Shown: one piece after another, positions 8,912 to 19,674 of the stretch
Layout of the letters: each line of letters opens with the position of its first letter
Numbering within the stretch: position 1 is the first letter of the stretch
Origin: Kocuria salsicia
GTDB taxonomy: Bacteria; Actinomycetota; Actinomycetes; Actinomycetales; Micrococcaceae
DNA: 64,000 nt
Direction of reading: 5' to 3'
Assembly (NCBI RefSeq): GCF_007681555.1
Contig: NZ_VELE01000001.1
Span: forward strand, 372,001-436,000
Notes under the pieces: generated by a model
The model's database searches: none
What the model was told of the DNA's origin: nothing
The model's input: only the letters and a program-made list of their open reading frames with translations
Made by a program: the position numbers and the translations under genes

Positions 8912-9879
8912 GTCCGCAGCCACCCTCAGACATTCTGCTCGTCCACAACGGCTCGTCCCGCACCGGTCGCACCGCCTACGCCAGGGCGGCCGGCATCGTG
9001 CGCGCGGGCGGCTACCGGCCCGTGCCCGTGGCCGCGCCCACCGCTGCGGAGCTGTCCCGCCGGCTCGTCGCCGTTCTGCGCGCGGACTCCCCGCGCATCG
9101 CGGCCGTCGTCGCGGTGGGCGGGGACGGCATGGCCCACCTGGTGCTGCAGTGCCTGGACGCCCTGCGCCGACAGGGAGTGGACTTCCCCTTCGGGCTCGT
9201 CCCGGCGGGCTCGGGAAACGACCTCGCCCGGTTCCACGGCATCCCCGTGGGGGACGTGGAGCGCGCGGCCGGACGCGTGCTGCGCGGTCTCGAGTCCGAG
9301 CCCTGCAGCACCGACATGGTCCGTGTGACCTGCGCGGACGGCACCGAGCACCTGTGCGCCACCGCGGTGTGTCTCGGTCTGGACGCCCGCGTCAACGCGC
9401 GCGCCAACCGCTGGTCGCGGGTCAAGGTCTCCGCGAAGTACGCCGTCGCGCTGGCCGTCGAGGCGCTGTCCATGCGCGCACGGCGCTACGACCTGTCGTG
9501 GACCTCCCCGGACGGCATGCTCCACGCCACGGACCGGGACCTCTCGTTCCTGGTGCTGGCCAACACGTCCTCGATCGGCGGCGGGCTCACCATCCTGCCG
9601 GACGCGGACCCCTCGGACGGTGCGCTGGACCTCTTCATGGTCGCGGACGTGGACCCGCTGCGCCTGGTCTGGCGGTTCCCGCAGCTGTTCCGGGGCACCC
9701 ACCTGGCGCTGCCGCAGGTCTCGGTGGAGCCCGCCGTGTCCGCCCGCGTGGCGGTGCACGGTGCGGCCACCGAGGGCGAGGGGACGCACGAGGCCGCCGC
9801 GTACGGCGACGGCGAGCGCCTGGGACCCCTGCCCGTGTCCCTGGAGGTCGTGCCGGCGGCGGTTCAGATCCTCTTCTGA
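8908..9879 (+). CDS. Diacylglycerol kinase family lipid kinase
   Basis: Protein of 323 residues with the catalytic signature of the DagK/YegS/sphingosine-kinase family: GGDGM (residue ~71) in the nucleotide loop, PAGSGND after it, and YGDGER near the C-terminus. Family members phosphorylate lipids such as diacylglycerol with ATP at the inner face of the membrane. It starts at a GTG that overlaps the stop of the Fur-family gene (GTGA), implying translational coupling. No transmembrane segments are seen. The lipid substrate is unknown. Confidence 0.88.
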   Translation: MSPQPPSDILLVHNGSSRTGRTAYARAAGIVRAGGYRPVPVAAPTAAELSRRLVAVLRADSPRIAAVVAVGGDGMAHLVLQCLDALRRQGVDFPFGLVPAGSGNDLARFHGIPVGDVERAAGRVLRGLESEPCSTDMVRVTCADGTEHLCATAVCLGLDARVNARANRWSRVKVSAKYAVALAVEALSMRARRYDLSWTSPDGMLHATDRDLSFLVLANTSSIGGGLTILPDADPSDGALDLFMVADVDPLRLVWRFPQLFRGTHLALPQVSVEPAVSARVAVHGAATEGEGTHEAAAYGDGERLGPLPVSLEVVPAAVQILF

Positions 9880-9949
9880 GCGTCCTGCCCCTGCTGAGCA
9901 CCCTGCCCGTGTTGAACATCCTGCCCCGCGGCGTCCGGATCCCCGCGGG

Positions 9950-10918
9950 TCACGGTGCCGGGGTCGACGACGCCGTGGCCGCCCCGGTGCCGTCCGCGGC
10001 CACGGCGCCGCGCGGCGTCGTCGTCGTTGCCGTTGCCGTCACCGCGCGACGGTAGGAGGCCGAGCGCTCACGGACGGCGCGCACCACGCGCGAGACGAGC
10101 CACAGGGCGAACGAGATGGTGGTGACGTAGGGGCTGATCGGGATGTTCCCCCCGAGTGCCAGCAGGATCCCGCCCACCATGGCCAGCTCCGCGAAGAGCA
10201 CGGAGAGCACCACGGTGCGCCCGGGGCTCGAGGTGAGGTTCATGGCTGCGGCGGCCGGGGTGATGAGCAGCGCGAGCACGAGCAGCGCCCCCACGATCTG
10301 CACCGACAGCGCCACGGAGACCCCCAGCAGGACCATGAACAGGATCGAGAGCCCGCGCACGGGCAGACCCTTGGCGCGGGCCACGAACGGGTCGGTGCTC
10401 GCAAATGTCAGCGGCCGCCACACGGCCACGAGCACGGCGAGCACCAGGACCGAGAGCACCACCATAGAGGTGAGCTGCAGCGAGGACACCGAGACGATCT
10501 GCCCGGTCAGCAGCGAGAACTTGTTGGAGGAGCGCCCCTCGTAGAGCGAGAGGAAGAGGATGCCCAGGCCCAGGCCGAAGGGCATCAGCACGCCCACGAA
10601 CGAGTTGCCCTCCCGGGCGTGCAGGCCCGTGAAGCCCATGATCAGCGCCGCGAGCACGGAGCCCACGAGGGACCCGGTGATCACGTCCGCGCCGATCAGC
10701 AGCGCGGCGGCCGCACCCGCGAAGGACAGCTCGGCGATCCCGTGCACCGCGAAGGCCAGGTCGCGCATCATCACGAACGTGCCCACCACGCCGCCCACGA
10801 GCCCCAGCACGGCGCCAGCCCACAGGGAGTTGCGCACGAGCACGAACAGCTCGCCGTAGTCGTCGAAGACGAACACGGAGCTGAGGAAGGAGCTCCAGTC
10901 GATCTCGGCCAGGATCAC
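9950..10918 (-). CDS. znuB: Metal (zinc-type) ABC transporter permease
   Basis: Permease of 322 residues from the ABC-3 family (ZnuB/MntB-like). It has about eight hydrophobic segments, the conserved GDLAFAVHGIAELSFAGA-like loop (here RDLAFAVHGIAELSF), the LLVLALLITPAAAA segment and a C-terminal polar tail rich in Thr and Ala. It overlaps the ATPase gene by 4 bp (ATGA) and is last in a three-gene importer operon read leftward. The convergent gap to the lipid kinase gene is only 70 bp and holds no obvious hairpin. Confidence 0.88.
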   Translation of the reverse strand: MILAEIDWSSFLSSVFVFDDYGELFVLVRNSLWAGAVLGLVGGVVGTFVMMRDLAFAVHGIAELSFAGAAAALLIGADVITGSLVGSVLAALIMGFTGLHAREGNSFVGVLMPFGLGLGILFLSLYEGRSSNKFSLLTGQIVSVSSLQLTSMVVLSVLVLAVLVAVWRPLTFASTDPFVARAKGLPVRGLSILFMVLLGVSVALSVQIVGALLVLALLITPAAAAMNLTSSPGRTVVLSVLFAELAMVGGILLALGGNIPISPYVTTISFALWLVSRVVRAVRERSASYRRAVTATATTTTPRGAVAADGTGAATASSTPAP

Positions 10919-11799
10919 GGGATGATCTCCTCCGGGGAGTCGGTGTGGTGGGTGCTGTCGGAGCGTCCGGCCACGAGGATCCGGCCGTTGCTACGCAGCA
11001 CCTCGATGTCGGTGCCGTAGAGCTGCGAGAGCACGTCCGAACGCAGCACCTCGTCCGGGGTGCCGATCCGGAACGAGCCGTTGGCGAGGTACAGGATGCG
11101 GTCCACGTGGTCGATGATGGGGTTCACGTCGTGCGTCACGAAGACGACGGTGCTGCCGTGGCGCTCGCGCTGCTCGTGGACGAGCTCGCTGACCACGTGC
11201 TGGTGGTGCAGGTCCAGAGAAAGCAGGGCCTCGTCGCACAGCATCACGGAGGGATCCGCCGCCAGCGCCTGGGCCACGCGCAGCCGCTGCTGCTCACCGC
11301 CGGAGAGCAGTCCCACGGGCGCGTCCGCGTACTCCGTGGCGCCCACCCGCTCCAGGAGCTCGGCCACGCGCCGGTTCACGCGCCGCGGGTGCAGCCGGAC
11401 GCCCCAGCGGTGCCCGTCCACGCCCTGGGCCACGAGGTCCTTGGCGCGCAGCGGGGTCCGCGCGGGGAAGCCGCGCTGCTGGGGCACATAGCCCACGTGG
11501 GCGGCAGCCACGCGCGGTCGGGTTCCGGCCACGGACACGGTCCCGGAGGTCAGGGGCAGCAGGCCCAGCAGCACCTTCAGGAAGCTCGTCTTGCCCGTGC
11601 CGTTGGCCCCGAGCACGGCGAGGTACTCCCCCGGTGCCACGTCGAGGTTCAGCCCGGACCACAGGACGCGGTCCCCGAACGCCAGCTCGGCGTCCCGCAG
11701 GCTGATCGCGGGCGCGGCGTCCGCCGCCGTGGCCGGTGCGGCCGCGTCGTTCTGCGGTCCGGGCCCGGCGGGGCCGGTGCGTGGTGTGGCTGGCTGCAT
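10915..11799 (-). CDS. znuC: Metal ABC transporter ATP-binding protein
   Basis: ABC ATPase of 294 residues. Walker A is GANGTGKTS (about residue 65), the Q-loop region reads VGYVPQQRGFPART, the signature is LSGGEQQRLRVAQAL and Walker B is SVMLCDEALLSLDL. The first 30 residues are a Pro/Ala-rich extension before the fold, so translation may begin slightly later than the annotated ATG, which lacks a clear ribosome binding site. It powers the adjacent permease. The stop overlaps the permease start. Confidence 0.88.
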   Translation of the reverse strand: MQPATPRTGPAGPGPQNDAAAPATAADAAPAISLRDAELAFGDRVLWSGLNLDVAPGEYLAVLGANGTGKTSFLKVLLGLLPLTSGTVSVAGTRPRVAAAHVGYVPQQRGFPARTPLRAKDLVAQGVDGHRWGVRLHPRRVNRRVAELLERVGATEYADAPVGLLSGGEQQRLRVAQALAADPSVMLCDEALLSLDLHHQHVVSELVHEQRERHGSTVVFVTHDVNPIIDHVDRILYLANGSFRIGTPDEVLRSDVLSQLYGTDIEVLRSNGRILVAGRSDSTHHTDSPEEIIP

Positions 11800-11803
11800 G
11801 GTC

Positions 11804-12781
11804 CTACTTCGTGAGTGCCTGGGCGACGTGCTGGGTGTTCTCCGTCATCCACTGCTGGTAGTTCTGGCCGTCCGGGATGGTCTCGGTGAACTCGACCACG
11901 GGCGTCCCGGAGTCCTGCGCGGCGGTGCGCAGCTTTTCCGTCTGGCCCGTGGAGGTCTGCTTGTTGAACGCCAGCAGCGAGACGTGCTCGCTCTTGACCA
12001 GGTCCACGGTCTTGCTGAACACGGCCGGGGAGGCGTCCGACTCGGAGTCGATCGCGGCGGTGAACTCCGCGGGGGTGTCGTCGTGCAGACCGGCGTCCTC
12101 CAGAAGATACCCGGGCACCGGTTCGGTGGCCACGTAGCCGCCGGAGGCCCCGATCTTCGAGACCTCGTCCCGCACCGTTCCCAGCTCGGAGGAGACCCGC
12201 TTGGCGTTGTCCGCGTAGTAGTCCTTGTTCTCCTGGTCCACCTCGCCGAGCTGCGTAGCGATCGCGTCCACGACCTTCTGCATGCTCTCAAGGTCATACC
12301 ACACGTGCTTGTTGAAGTCGCCGTGGTCGTGGTGGCCGTCCTCGGCCGCGTGGGAGTGGTCCTCGGCCTCCCGCGTCTGGTCCCCGCTCCGCAGCCCGGA
12401 GACGTCGACGGCGTCGACCACGCGCTGGTCCTTGGACGTGAGGCCCGAGAGGAACTCGTCGTACCCGCCGCCGTTCTCCACCACGAGCTCCGCCTCACCC
12501 ACCCGCAGCCTGTCCTGCGTGGTGGCCTCGTAGGAGTGCGGGTCCTGGGCGCTCGAGTCAATTACTGGGGTGGCTTCGACCTTGTCCCCTCCCACCTGGG
12601 AGGTGAGGTCCGAGTACACGGTGGTGGAGGTGACCACGCGGATCTTCCCACCGTCGGAGGATTCGTCCGATCCGCCGGTGGAGCCGTTCGCGCACCCCAC
12701 GAGTGTCAGACCCGTCAACGCGGCGAGCGCGACGGCGGCCACGGTGCGCCCGCCGGTGCGAGTGGTGCGTCCTTGGGTCAT
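11804..12781 (-). CDS. znuA: Zinc-type ABC substrate-binding lipoprotein
   Basis: Cluster A-I metal-binding lipoprotein of 325 residues. The signal peptide ends at the lipobox LVGC (Cys30). The His/Asp-rich loop DHSHAAEDGHHDHGD around residue 140, followed by KHVWYDLE, is the loop that distinguishes zinc binders (ZnuA/AdcA type) from manganese binders, and further metal ligands follow in VATEPVPGYLLEDAGL. The ATG has GGAAGGA upstream. It is first in the importer operon. The upstream gap contains two TGAGAAT heptamers in opposite orientation that could belong to a Zur operator, but this is weak. Confidence 0.88.
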   Translation of the reverse strand: MTQGRTTRTGGRTVAAVALAALTGLTLVGCANGSTGGSDESSDGGKIRVVTSTTVYSDLTSQVGGDKVEATPVIDSSAQDPHSYEATTQDRLRVGEAELVVENGGGYDEFLSGLTSKDQRVVDAVDVSGLRSGDQTREAEDHSHAAEDGHHDHGDFNKHVWYDLESMQKVVDAIATQLGEVDQENKDYYADNAKRVSSELGTVRDEVSKIGASGGYVATEPVPGYLLEDAGLHDDTPAEFTAAIDSESDASPAVFSKTVDLVKSEHVSLLAFNKQTSTGQTEKLRTAAQDSGTPVVEFTETIPDGQNYQQWMTENTQHVAQALTK

Positions 12782-12924
12782 GGGGTTCCTTCCCGTCGCG
12801 ATCCCGACCGGGGCCGTGAGAATCGGTGGCACGTGAGCGTGAGCGAGCTTATCACGAACAATTCTCAATTAGCGGCCAGATGAGAACACCCACTCGCGCC
12901 CGCGTCGGCACATGGCCCCGCGCC

Positions 12925-14445
<1,521 letters not shown>

Positions 14446-14506
14446 TTAGTGCCGGGTGCGGTGCGGGAGCGCACCGTCACGGGTGGCACGCGCCCAGCTG
14501 CCTTAC

Positions 14507-14512
14507 TAGACT
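14507..14512 (+). promoter_or_regulatory. Possible -10 box of kgd
   Basis: TAGACT, the usual actinobacterial -10 form, lies in the 270-bp gap between guaB1 and kgd, about 140 bp before the kgd start. The -35 region is poor. Nothing else was recognised in this gap. Confidence 0.3.
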
Positions 14513-14652
14513 GGAAAGTCGGCACGGCTTTGCGAGCGCGAAGCCACTGCAGGTCAGCCACGGCGGGTAAGCTCCGTGGGAGCCACCAGCGGGCCACGAG
14601 GACCAGCTCGCCGCCCGGGACACACAGCACTTACGGAAGAGGCGTATCACTC

Positions 14653-17600
14653 GTGCCAGAGCAGCCGCAGCACCTTATCCCTGAAGAATTCGCCGGCAAC
14701 GAATGGCTCGTGGACGAGCTGTTTGAGAAGTACCAGGCGGACAAGAACTCGGTGGACAAGAAGTGGTGGCCCATCTTCGAGCAGATGGACGGCGGCGACA
14801 AGCCCTCAGAGGTCGCCTCGTCCTCCCGTCGCAGCGACTCGGACGCGAAGCCCGCGGCCTCCAGCAACCAGGCTTCCGGCGCGCAGGGTTCCGGCAAGCA
14901 GGCCTCCCCCAAGCAGAACTCCGCCACTCAGAGCTCCGGCGCGCAGGCATCCGGTGCGAAGAGCTCGGGGACCGGCGCCGCGGCGTCGTCGTCGGCGTCC
15001 GCTCCCAAGGCCGCTGCCGCGCCCGAGCGCGCGAAGTCCCCGGCTCCCGCCGCCACCGGATCGAAGGCCAAGGGCCGTCCCGCGGGCGTGGACACCGAGG
15101 CCGACGCCGCGGAGGCCTCCGGCACCAAGCGCCCCATCCGTGCACAGCCGGAGGATCACCAGGGCGAGGCGTCCGCGAAGGCCGCCAAGGAGAAGCCGGC
15201 CGAGGACACCGTGGTCAAGCTGCGCGGTCCCGCCAAGGCCGTGGCCGCCAACATGGAGGCCTCTCTCACGGTCCCCACCGCCACCACCGTGCGCGCCGTG
15301 CCGGCCAAGCTGCTGATCGACAACCGCCTGGTCATCAACTCGCACCTCGCCCGCAACCGCGGCGGCAAGGTCTCCTTCACCCACCTCGTGGGCTACGCCG
15401 TCATTCGTGCGCTGTCCAACTTCCCGTCCATGAACGTGATCTACGACGACTCGGACGGAAAACCCGCCGCCGTCCACCCGGCGCACGTAAACTTCGGGAT
15501 CGCGATCGACATCCCCAACAAGGACGGTTCCCGCAACCTCGTGGTGCCCAACGTCAAGGGCGCCGAGGAGATGTCGTTCCTCCAGTTCTGGACCGCCTAC
15601 GAGGACATCGTCAAGCGCGGGCGCAACGGGGCGCTCACCATGGACGACTACGCCGGGACCACCGTCTCCCTGACCAACCCCGGCGGCATCGGCACCGTGC
15701 ACTCCGTGCCGCGGCTGTCCAAGGGCCAGGCGTGCATCATCGGCGTGGGCGCGCTCGACTACCCCGCCGAGTACAAGGGCGCTTCCCCCCGCACGATCGC
15801 CCGCAACGCGGTCTCCAAGATCATCACCTTGACCTCCACCTACGACCACCGCGTGATCCAGGGCGCCGGCTCCGGCGAGTTCCTCAAGCTCGTGGAGCAC
15901 TACCTGCTGGGCGGGGACGACTTCTACGACCACATCTTCGAGGCCCTGCGCATCCCCTACGAGCCCGTCCGCTGGGCCGTTGACAACCAGGTCAACCCCG
16001 AGATCCAGATCAACAAGGTGGCGCGGATCCAGCAGCTGATCCACGCCTACCGCGTGCGTGGACACCTCATGGCGGACACCAACCCGCTCGAGTACGTGAT
16101 GCGCAAGCACCCGGACCTGGACATCCGCACCTACGGCCTCACCCTGTGGGACCTCGAGCGCGAGTGGCCCACCGGCGGCTTCGGCGGCCAGAACCTGCTC
16201 ACCCTGCGCGTGATCCTCGGCCGGCTGCGGGACGCCTACTGCCGCACCGTGGGTGTGGAGTACATGCACATCCAGGAGCCCGAGCAGCGCGAGTGGTTCC
16301 AGTCCAAGCTCGAGCGGGACTACCAGAAGCCGGCCCGTGAGGAGCAGTTCCACATCCTGGAGCGTCTCAACGCCGCGGAGGCCTTCGAGACCTTCCTGCA
16401 GACCAAGTACGTGGGCCAGAAGCGCTTCTCCCTGGAGGGCGGCGAGTCCCTGATCCCGCTGCTGGACGCGATCATCTCCGACGCCGCGGACGCCTCCCTC
16501 GCGGGCGTGGGCATCGCCATGGCCCACCGCGGGCGCCTGAACGTGCTCACCAACATCGCGGGCAAGTCCTACGCCCAGGTCTTCCGCGAGTTCGAGGGCA
16601 GCCAGGACCCGCGCGCCTCCGAGGGCTCCGGCGACGTGAAGTACCACCTGGGCACCGAGGGCGTCTTCACCTCCGACAACGGCAACGAGACCCAGGTCTA
16701 CCTGGCCGCGAATCCCTCCCACCTTGAGGCCGCGGATCCCGTGATCGAGGGCATCGCCCGCGCCAAGACGGACGTGCTGGGCGCCGGCCCCGAGGGCAAC
16801 GGCGAGTTCCCCGTGCTGCCCATCCAGGTCCACGGCGACGCCGCCATGGCCGGGCAGGGCATCGTCTACGAGGTCATGCAGATGTCCGGGCTGGACGCCT
16901 ACAACGTGGGCGGCACCATCCACGTGGTGGTCAACAACCAGGTGGGCTTCACCACCTCGCCCTCCGCGGGCCGCACCTCCACCTACTCCACGGACGTGGG
17001 CCGCACGGTGCAGGCACCGATCTTCCACGTCAACGCGGACGACCCCGAGGCCGTGACCCGCGTGGCGCAGCTCGCCTTCGAGTACCGCCAGCGCTTCCAC
17101 CACGACGTCGTGGTCGACCTCGTGTGCTACCGCCGCCGCGGCCACAACGAGGGCGACGACCCCTCGATGACCCAGCCGCTGATGTACTCGCTGATCGACG
17201 GCAAGCGCTCCACCCGCAAGATCTACACCGAGAACCTCGTGGGCCGCGGTGACATCAACCAAGAGGAGGCGGACCGGGCACTGAAGGACTACCAGGAGCG
17301 CCTCGAGCGGGTCTTCGCGGAGACGCACGAAGCCCAGAACTCCACGGTTCCCCTGGTCACCGGGGATGCCGCGGCGATCGCCAACATCGAGCGCCCCTCC
17401 GCCCAGCAGGCGGACTCCGGGGTGTCCGTGCCCAAGACCACGGCCATCTCCGAGGAGACCGCACGCCGCATCGGCGAGGCCCACGTGGACTTCCCCGAGA
17501 ACTTCACCATGCACCGCAAGCTGCAGAAGCTCGCGGAGAGGCGCCGGGAGATGACTCTCGAGGGCGGCATCGACTGGGGCATGGGCGAGCTCATGGCCTT

Positions 17601-18594
17601 CGGCTCCCTCGTGATGGACGGCGTTCCGGTACGGATGTCCGGCCAGGATGTCCGCCGCGGCACGTTCACCCAGCGTCACGCGGTGTTCTTCGATGCCGAG
17701 AACGGTGCGGAGTGGACGCCCCTGAACAACCTCTCTGCGGACCAGGCACGGTTCTCGATCTACAACTCCCTGCTCTCCGAGTACGGCGTGCTGGGCTTCG
17801 AGTACGGCTACTCTGTGGAGCGCCCCGAGGCGCTCACTGTGTGGGAGGCCCAGTTCGGCGACTTCATCAACGGTGCGCAGACGATCGTGGACGAGTTCAT
17901 CTCCTCCGCGGAGCAGAAGTGGGGCCAGCGCTCCAACCTGGTCATGCTGCTGCCTCACGGCTTCGAGGGCCAGGGCCCGGACCACTCCTCCGCCCGCATC
18001 GAGCGCTTCCTGTCGCTGTGCGCGGAGAAGAACATGATCGTGGCTCAGCCCTCCACCCCGGCGAACCACTTCCACCTGCTGCGGCGCCAGGCGTACTCCC
18101 GTCCCCGCCGTCCGCTGGTCGTGGCGACCCCCAAGCAGCTGCTGCGCCTGAAGGCGGCCGCTTCCCCGGTGGAGGAGTTCACGCGCGGCAACTTCCAGTC
18201 GGTCATCCCGGACGCCGCGGAGTTCGACGACGCCAAGGTCACGGACGTGATCCTCGTCTCCGGCCGCCTGTACTACGACCTCGCGGCCCAGCGGAAAAAG
18301 TCGGACGACCACTCCACCGCGATCGTGCGCGTTGAGCAGCTCTACCCGCTGCCCACGGACGAGATCAAGGCGCAGCTGGACCGCTACCCGGATGCGCGCA
18401 TCATCTGGGCGCAGGACGAGCCTGCCAACCAGGGCGCGTGGCCGTTCATGGCCGTGAACCTGGTGCCCCAGCTGGACCGCCCCGTCACGCTGGCCTCGCG
18501 CCCTGCCTCCGCCTCCCCCGCGAACGGCTCGGCCAAGCGCCACGCCGCCGAGCTGGAGACCCTCGTGCAGCAGGCGTTCGACCGCGGCGAGTGA
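14653..18594 (+). CDS. kgd: Multifunctional 2-oxoglutarate dehydrogenase E2-E1 / 2-oxoglutarate decarboxylase
   Basis: Fused TCA-cycle enzyme of 1,313 residues. An N-terminal recognition helix (EWLVDELFEKYQAD) is followed by a Ser/Ala/Lys-rich linker (about 60-190), then an acyltransferase (E2-type) domain with catalytic His in TYDHRVIQGAGSG (His399), then the thiamine-diphosphate E1 domains with AHRGRLNVL (His625), HGDAAMAGQG and VVVNNQVGFTT. This is the actinobacterial Kgd/SucA fusion, which decarboxylates 2-oxoglutarate and passes the succinyl group to lipoyl E2. Unlike true E2 proteins it has no lipoyl domain. The GTG start follows GGAAGAGG at proper spacing. In related species it is inhibited by GarA/OdhI binding, which this sequence alone cannot show. 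Confidence 0.95.
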   Translation: MPEQPQHLIPEEFAGNEWLVDELFEKYQADKNSVDKKWWPIFEQMDGGDKPSEVASSSRRSDSDAKPAASSNQASGAQGSGKQASPKQNSATQSSGAQASGAKSSGTGAAASSSASAPKAAAAPERAKSPAPAATGSKAKGRPAGVDTEADAAEASGTKRPIRAQPEDHQGEASAKAAKEKPAEDTVVKLRGPAKAVAANMEASLTVPTATTVRAVPAKLLIDNRLVINSHLARNRGGKVSFTHLVGYAVIRALSNFPSMNVIYDDSDGKPAAVHPAHVNFGIAIDIPNKDGSRNLVVPNVKGAEEMSFLQFWTAYEDIVKRGRNGALTMDDYAGTTVSLTNPGGIGTVHSVPRLSKGQACIIGVGALDYPAEYKGASPRTIARNAVSKIITLTSTYDHRVIQGAGSGEFLKLVEHYLLGGDDFYDHIFEALRIPYEPVRWAVDNQVNPEIQINKVARIQQLIHAYRVRGHLMADTNPLEYVMRKHPDLDIRTYGLTLWDLEREWPTGGFGGQNLLTLRVILGRLRDAYCRTVGVEYMHIQEPEQREWFQSKLERDYQKPAREEQFHILERLNAAEAFETFLQTKYVGQKRFSLEGGESLIPLLDAIISDAADASLAGVGIAMAHRGRLNVLTNIAGKSYAQVFREFEGSQDPRASEGSGDVKYHLGTEGVFTSDNGNETQVYLAANPSHLEAADPVIEGIARAKTDVLGAGPEGNGEFPVLPIQVHGDAAMAGQGIVYEVMQMSGLDAYNVGGTIHVVVNNQVGFTTSPSAGRTSTYSTDVGRTVQAPIFHVNADDPEAVTRVAQLAFEYRQRFHHDVVVDLVCYRRRGHNEGDDPSMTQPLMYSLIDGKRSTRKIYTENLVGRGDINQEEADRALKDYQERLERVFAETHEAQNSTVPLVTGDAAAIANIERPSAQQADSGVSVPKTTAISEETARRIGEAHVDFPENFTMHRKLQKLAERRREMTLEGGIDWGMGELMAFGSLVMDGVPVRMSGQDVRRGTFTQRHAVFFDAENGAEWTPLNNLSADQARFSIYNSLLSEYGVLGFEYGYSVERPEALTVWEAQFGDFINGAQTIVDEFISSAEQKWGQRSNLVMLLPHGFEGQGPDHSSARIERFLSLCAEKNMIVAQPSTPANHFHLLRRQAYSRPRRPLVVATPKQLLRLKAAASPVEEFTRGNFQSVIPDAAEFDDAKVTDVILVSGRLYYDLAAQRKKSDDHSTAIVRVEQLYPLPTDEIKAQLDRYPDARIIWAQDEPANQGAWPFMAVNLVPQLDRPVTLASRPASASPANGSAKRHAAELETLVQQAFDRGE

Positions 18595-18600
18595 GATCCC

Positions 18601-18641
18601 CGTGCGGTGCGCTCCGGTTGCGGGCCGGGGCACACCGCACG
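18601..18641 (+). terminator. Possible terminator after kgd
   Basis: Nine-bp inverted repeat CGTGCGGTG / CACCGCACG separated by 23 bp, starting seven bases after the kgd stop codon. It is GC-rich with no T-run, so only a tentative terminator. Confidence 0.4.
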
Positions 18642-18762
18642 CCGGGGCACCGGAACGGATCCTCCGCTGTTCCGCACCCGGCCTGGTCGAGTCCGTGGCA
18701 GCGGGGGATCGACGACAGCGCGGCCACCCCGGTCCGCGCGGCAACCCGAAGGATGTAGAAGA

Positions 18763-19362
18763 GTGGACCAACGCAGGATCCGCATTGTGGCCGTGGGAGA
18801 CGAACTGCTGGCCGGCGTGGACGACCCCCGCGCGCTCGGCTGGTTCGGCCGCGTCATGGCCCGCACCCCCCGCGACGTCGTCCCGGTGGACGCGTACAAC
18901 CTCGCGGCGCCGGGCGAAGGCAGCGAGACCCTCAACGAGCGCTGGTTCGACGAAGCGGCACGCCGCTTCGACCCGGCCTGCGACAACCGCCTGGTCATCG
19001 CGCCCTCCGTGCTGGACATCGACCTAGGCATCACGTCCGCGCGCTCCCGCCTGAACATGGCGAACATCGTGGACCAGGCCACCCAGAACAACGTCAAGGT
19101 GCTCGTGGTGGGGCCTCCCCCCACGCTGGACCCGCAGCGCAACCGCAAGATCGCTGACCTCTCCGCCGCCTACGGGGACGTCACCACCCGCCGCAACCAC
19201 GTGTACGTGGACACGTTCAACCCCCTGCAGCACCACGAGCAGTGGCGCAAGGACCTCGCCGCGAACCACGGCAACCCGGGACAGGCCGGCTACGGCCTCA
19301 TCGCGTGGCTCGTGCTGCACCGTGGCTGGTACTCCTGGCTGCAGCTGCCCGAGCCCCGCTGA
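18763..19362 (+). CDS. GDSL/SGNH-like protein lacking the catalytic serine
   Basis: Protein of 199 residues resembling SGNH/GDSL hydrolases: strand-loop IRIVAVGDELLAG at the N-terminus, a middle block VLVVGPPP and a C-terminal NHGNPGQAGYG segment. In active enzymes the first block reads GDS; here residue 14 is Glu (GDEL), and the C-terminal block lacks the usual Asp three residues before His. The hydrolase chemistry is therefore probably lost or altered. The GTG start has GAAGGA upstream, and the N-terminal strand fits the family. No signal peptide, so cytoplasmic. It sits alone between kgd and bL37. Confidence 0.75.
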   Translation: MDQRRIRIVAVGDELLAGVDDPRALGWFGRVMARTPRDVVPVDAYNLAAPGEGSETLNERWFDEAARRFDPACDNRLVIAPSVLDIDLGITSARSRLNMANIVDQATQNNVKVLVVGPPPTLDPQRNRKIADLSAAYGDVTTRRNHVYVDTFNPLQHHEQWRKDLAANHGNPGQAGYGLIAWLVLHRGWYSWLQLPEPR

Positions 19363-19470
19363 CCCGAGCGGAACCCGGTACGCACACGCACTCCGCGGAC
19401 GCGGGTCGTTGTCCCCGGTCGCTCGCAACCGTGGCCTGCTCGGGTGGCTCGCACCGGCGCGAGGATGTGA

Positions 19471-19476
19471 GATACT
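19471..19476 (+). promoter_or_regulatory. Possible -10 box for bL37
   Basis: GATACT lies about 40 bp upstream of the small ribosomal protein gene, in a short AT-richer patch. No convincing -35 element. Confidence 0.3.
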
Positions 19477-19516
19477 GACAGACGATGTCCCAGCCAATCA
19501 CTGCAGGAGGTACATC

Positions 19517-19591
19517 ATGAGCAAGCGTGGACGTAAGCGCAAGGATCGTCGTAAGAACTCGGCAAACCGCGGCAAGCGGCCCAACTCCTGA
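19517..19591 (+). CDS. 50S ribosomal protein bL37
   Basis: Short gene of 24 codons: MSKRGRKRKDRRKNSANRGK then RPNS. It is extremely basic and matches the actinobacterial ribosomal protein bL37 pattern (M-x-KRGRK-x-x-R...N-x-GKRPN), first seen in mycobacterial ribosome structures. A perfect ribosome binding site (AGGAGG, 5 bp spacing after GG) precedes the ATG, and a strong hairpin follows 18 bp after the stop, marking it as a compact self-standing transcription unit. It would bind the large subunit rRNA. Genes this short are often missed. Confidence 0.88.
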   Translation: MSKRGRKRKDRRKNSANRGKRPNS

Positions 19592-19609
19592 GGTCTTGCA
19601 CACGAACCA

Positions 19610-19646
19610 CAGAACGCCCGTGACCGTCATGGTCACGGGCGTTCTG
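19610..19646. terminator. Bidirectional terminator between bL37 and rsrA
   Basis: Perfect 16-bp inverted repeat (CAGAACGCCCGTGACC and complement) with 5-base loop GTCAT, between the converging bL37 and rsrA genes. Confidence 0.8.
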
Positions 19647-19674
19647 CACGTCCGGGGTTGGAACAGATGACTGT

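Noticed and set aside
8900-8915. Fusion of the Fur-family gene with the lipid kinase
   Set aside because: The frames differ; the 4-bp GTGA overlap shows translational coupling of two separate proteins.
14806-18771. Very long open frame (about 1,320 codons) on the minus strand across kgd
   Set aside because: It mirrors the kgd gene in an antisense frame, has Gly/Val/His/Arg-rich composition without domains, and no ribosome binding site. In DNA this rich in GC antisense frames stay open by codon bias.
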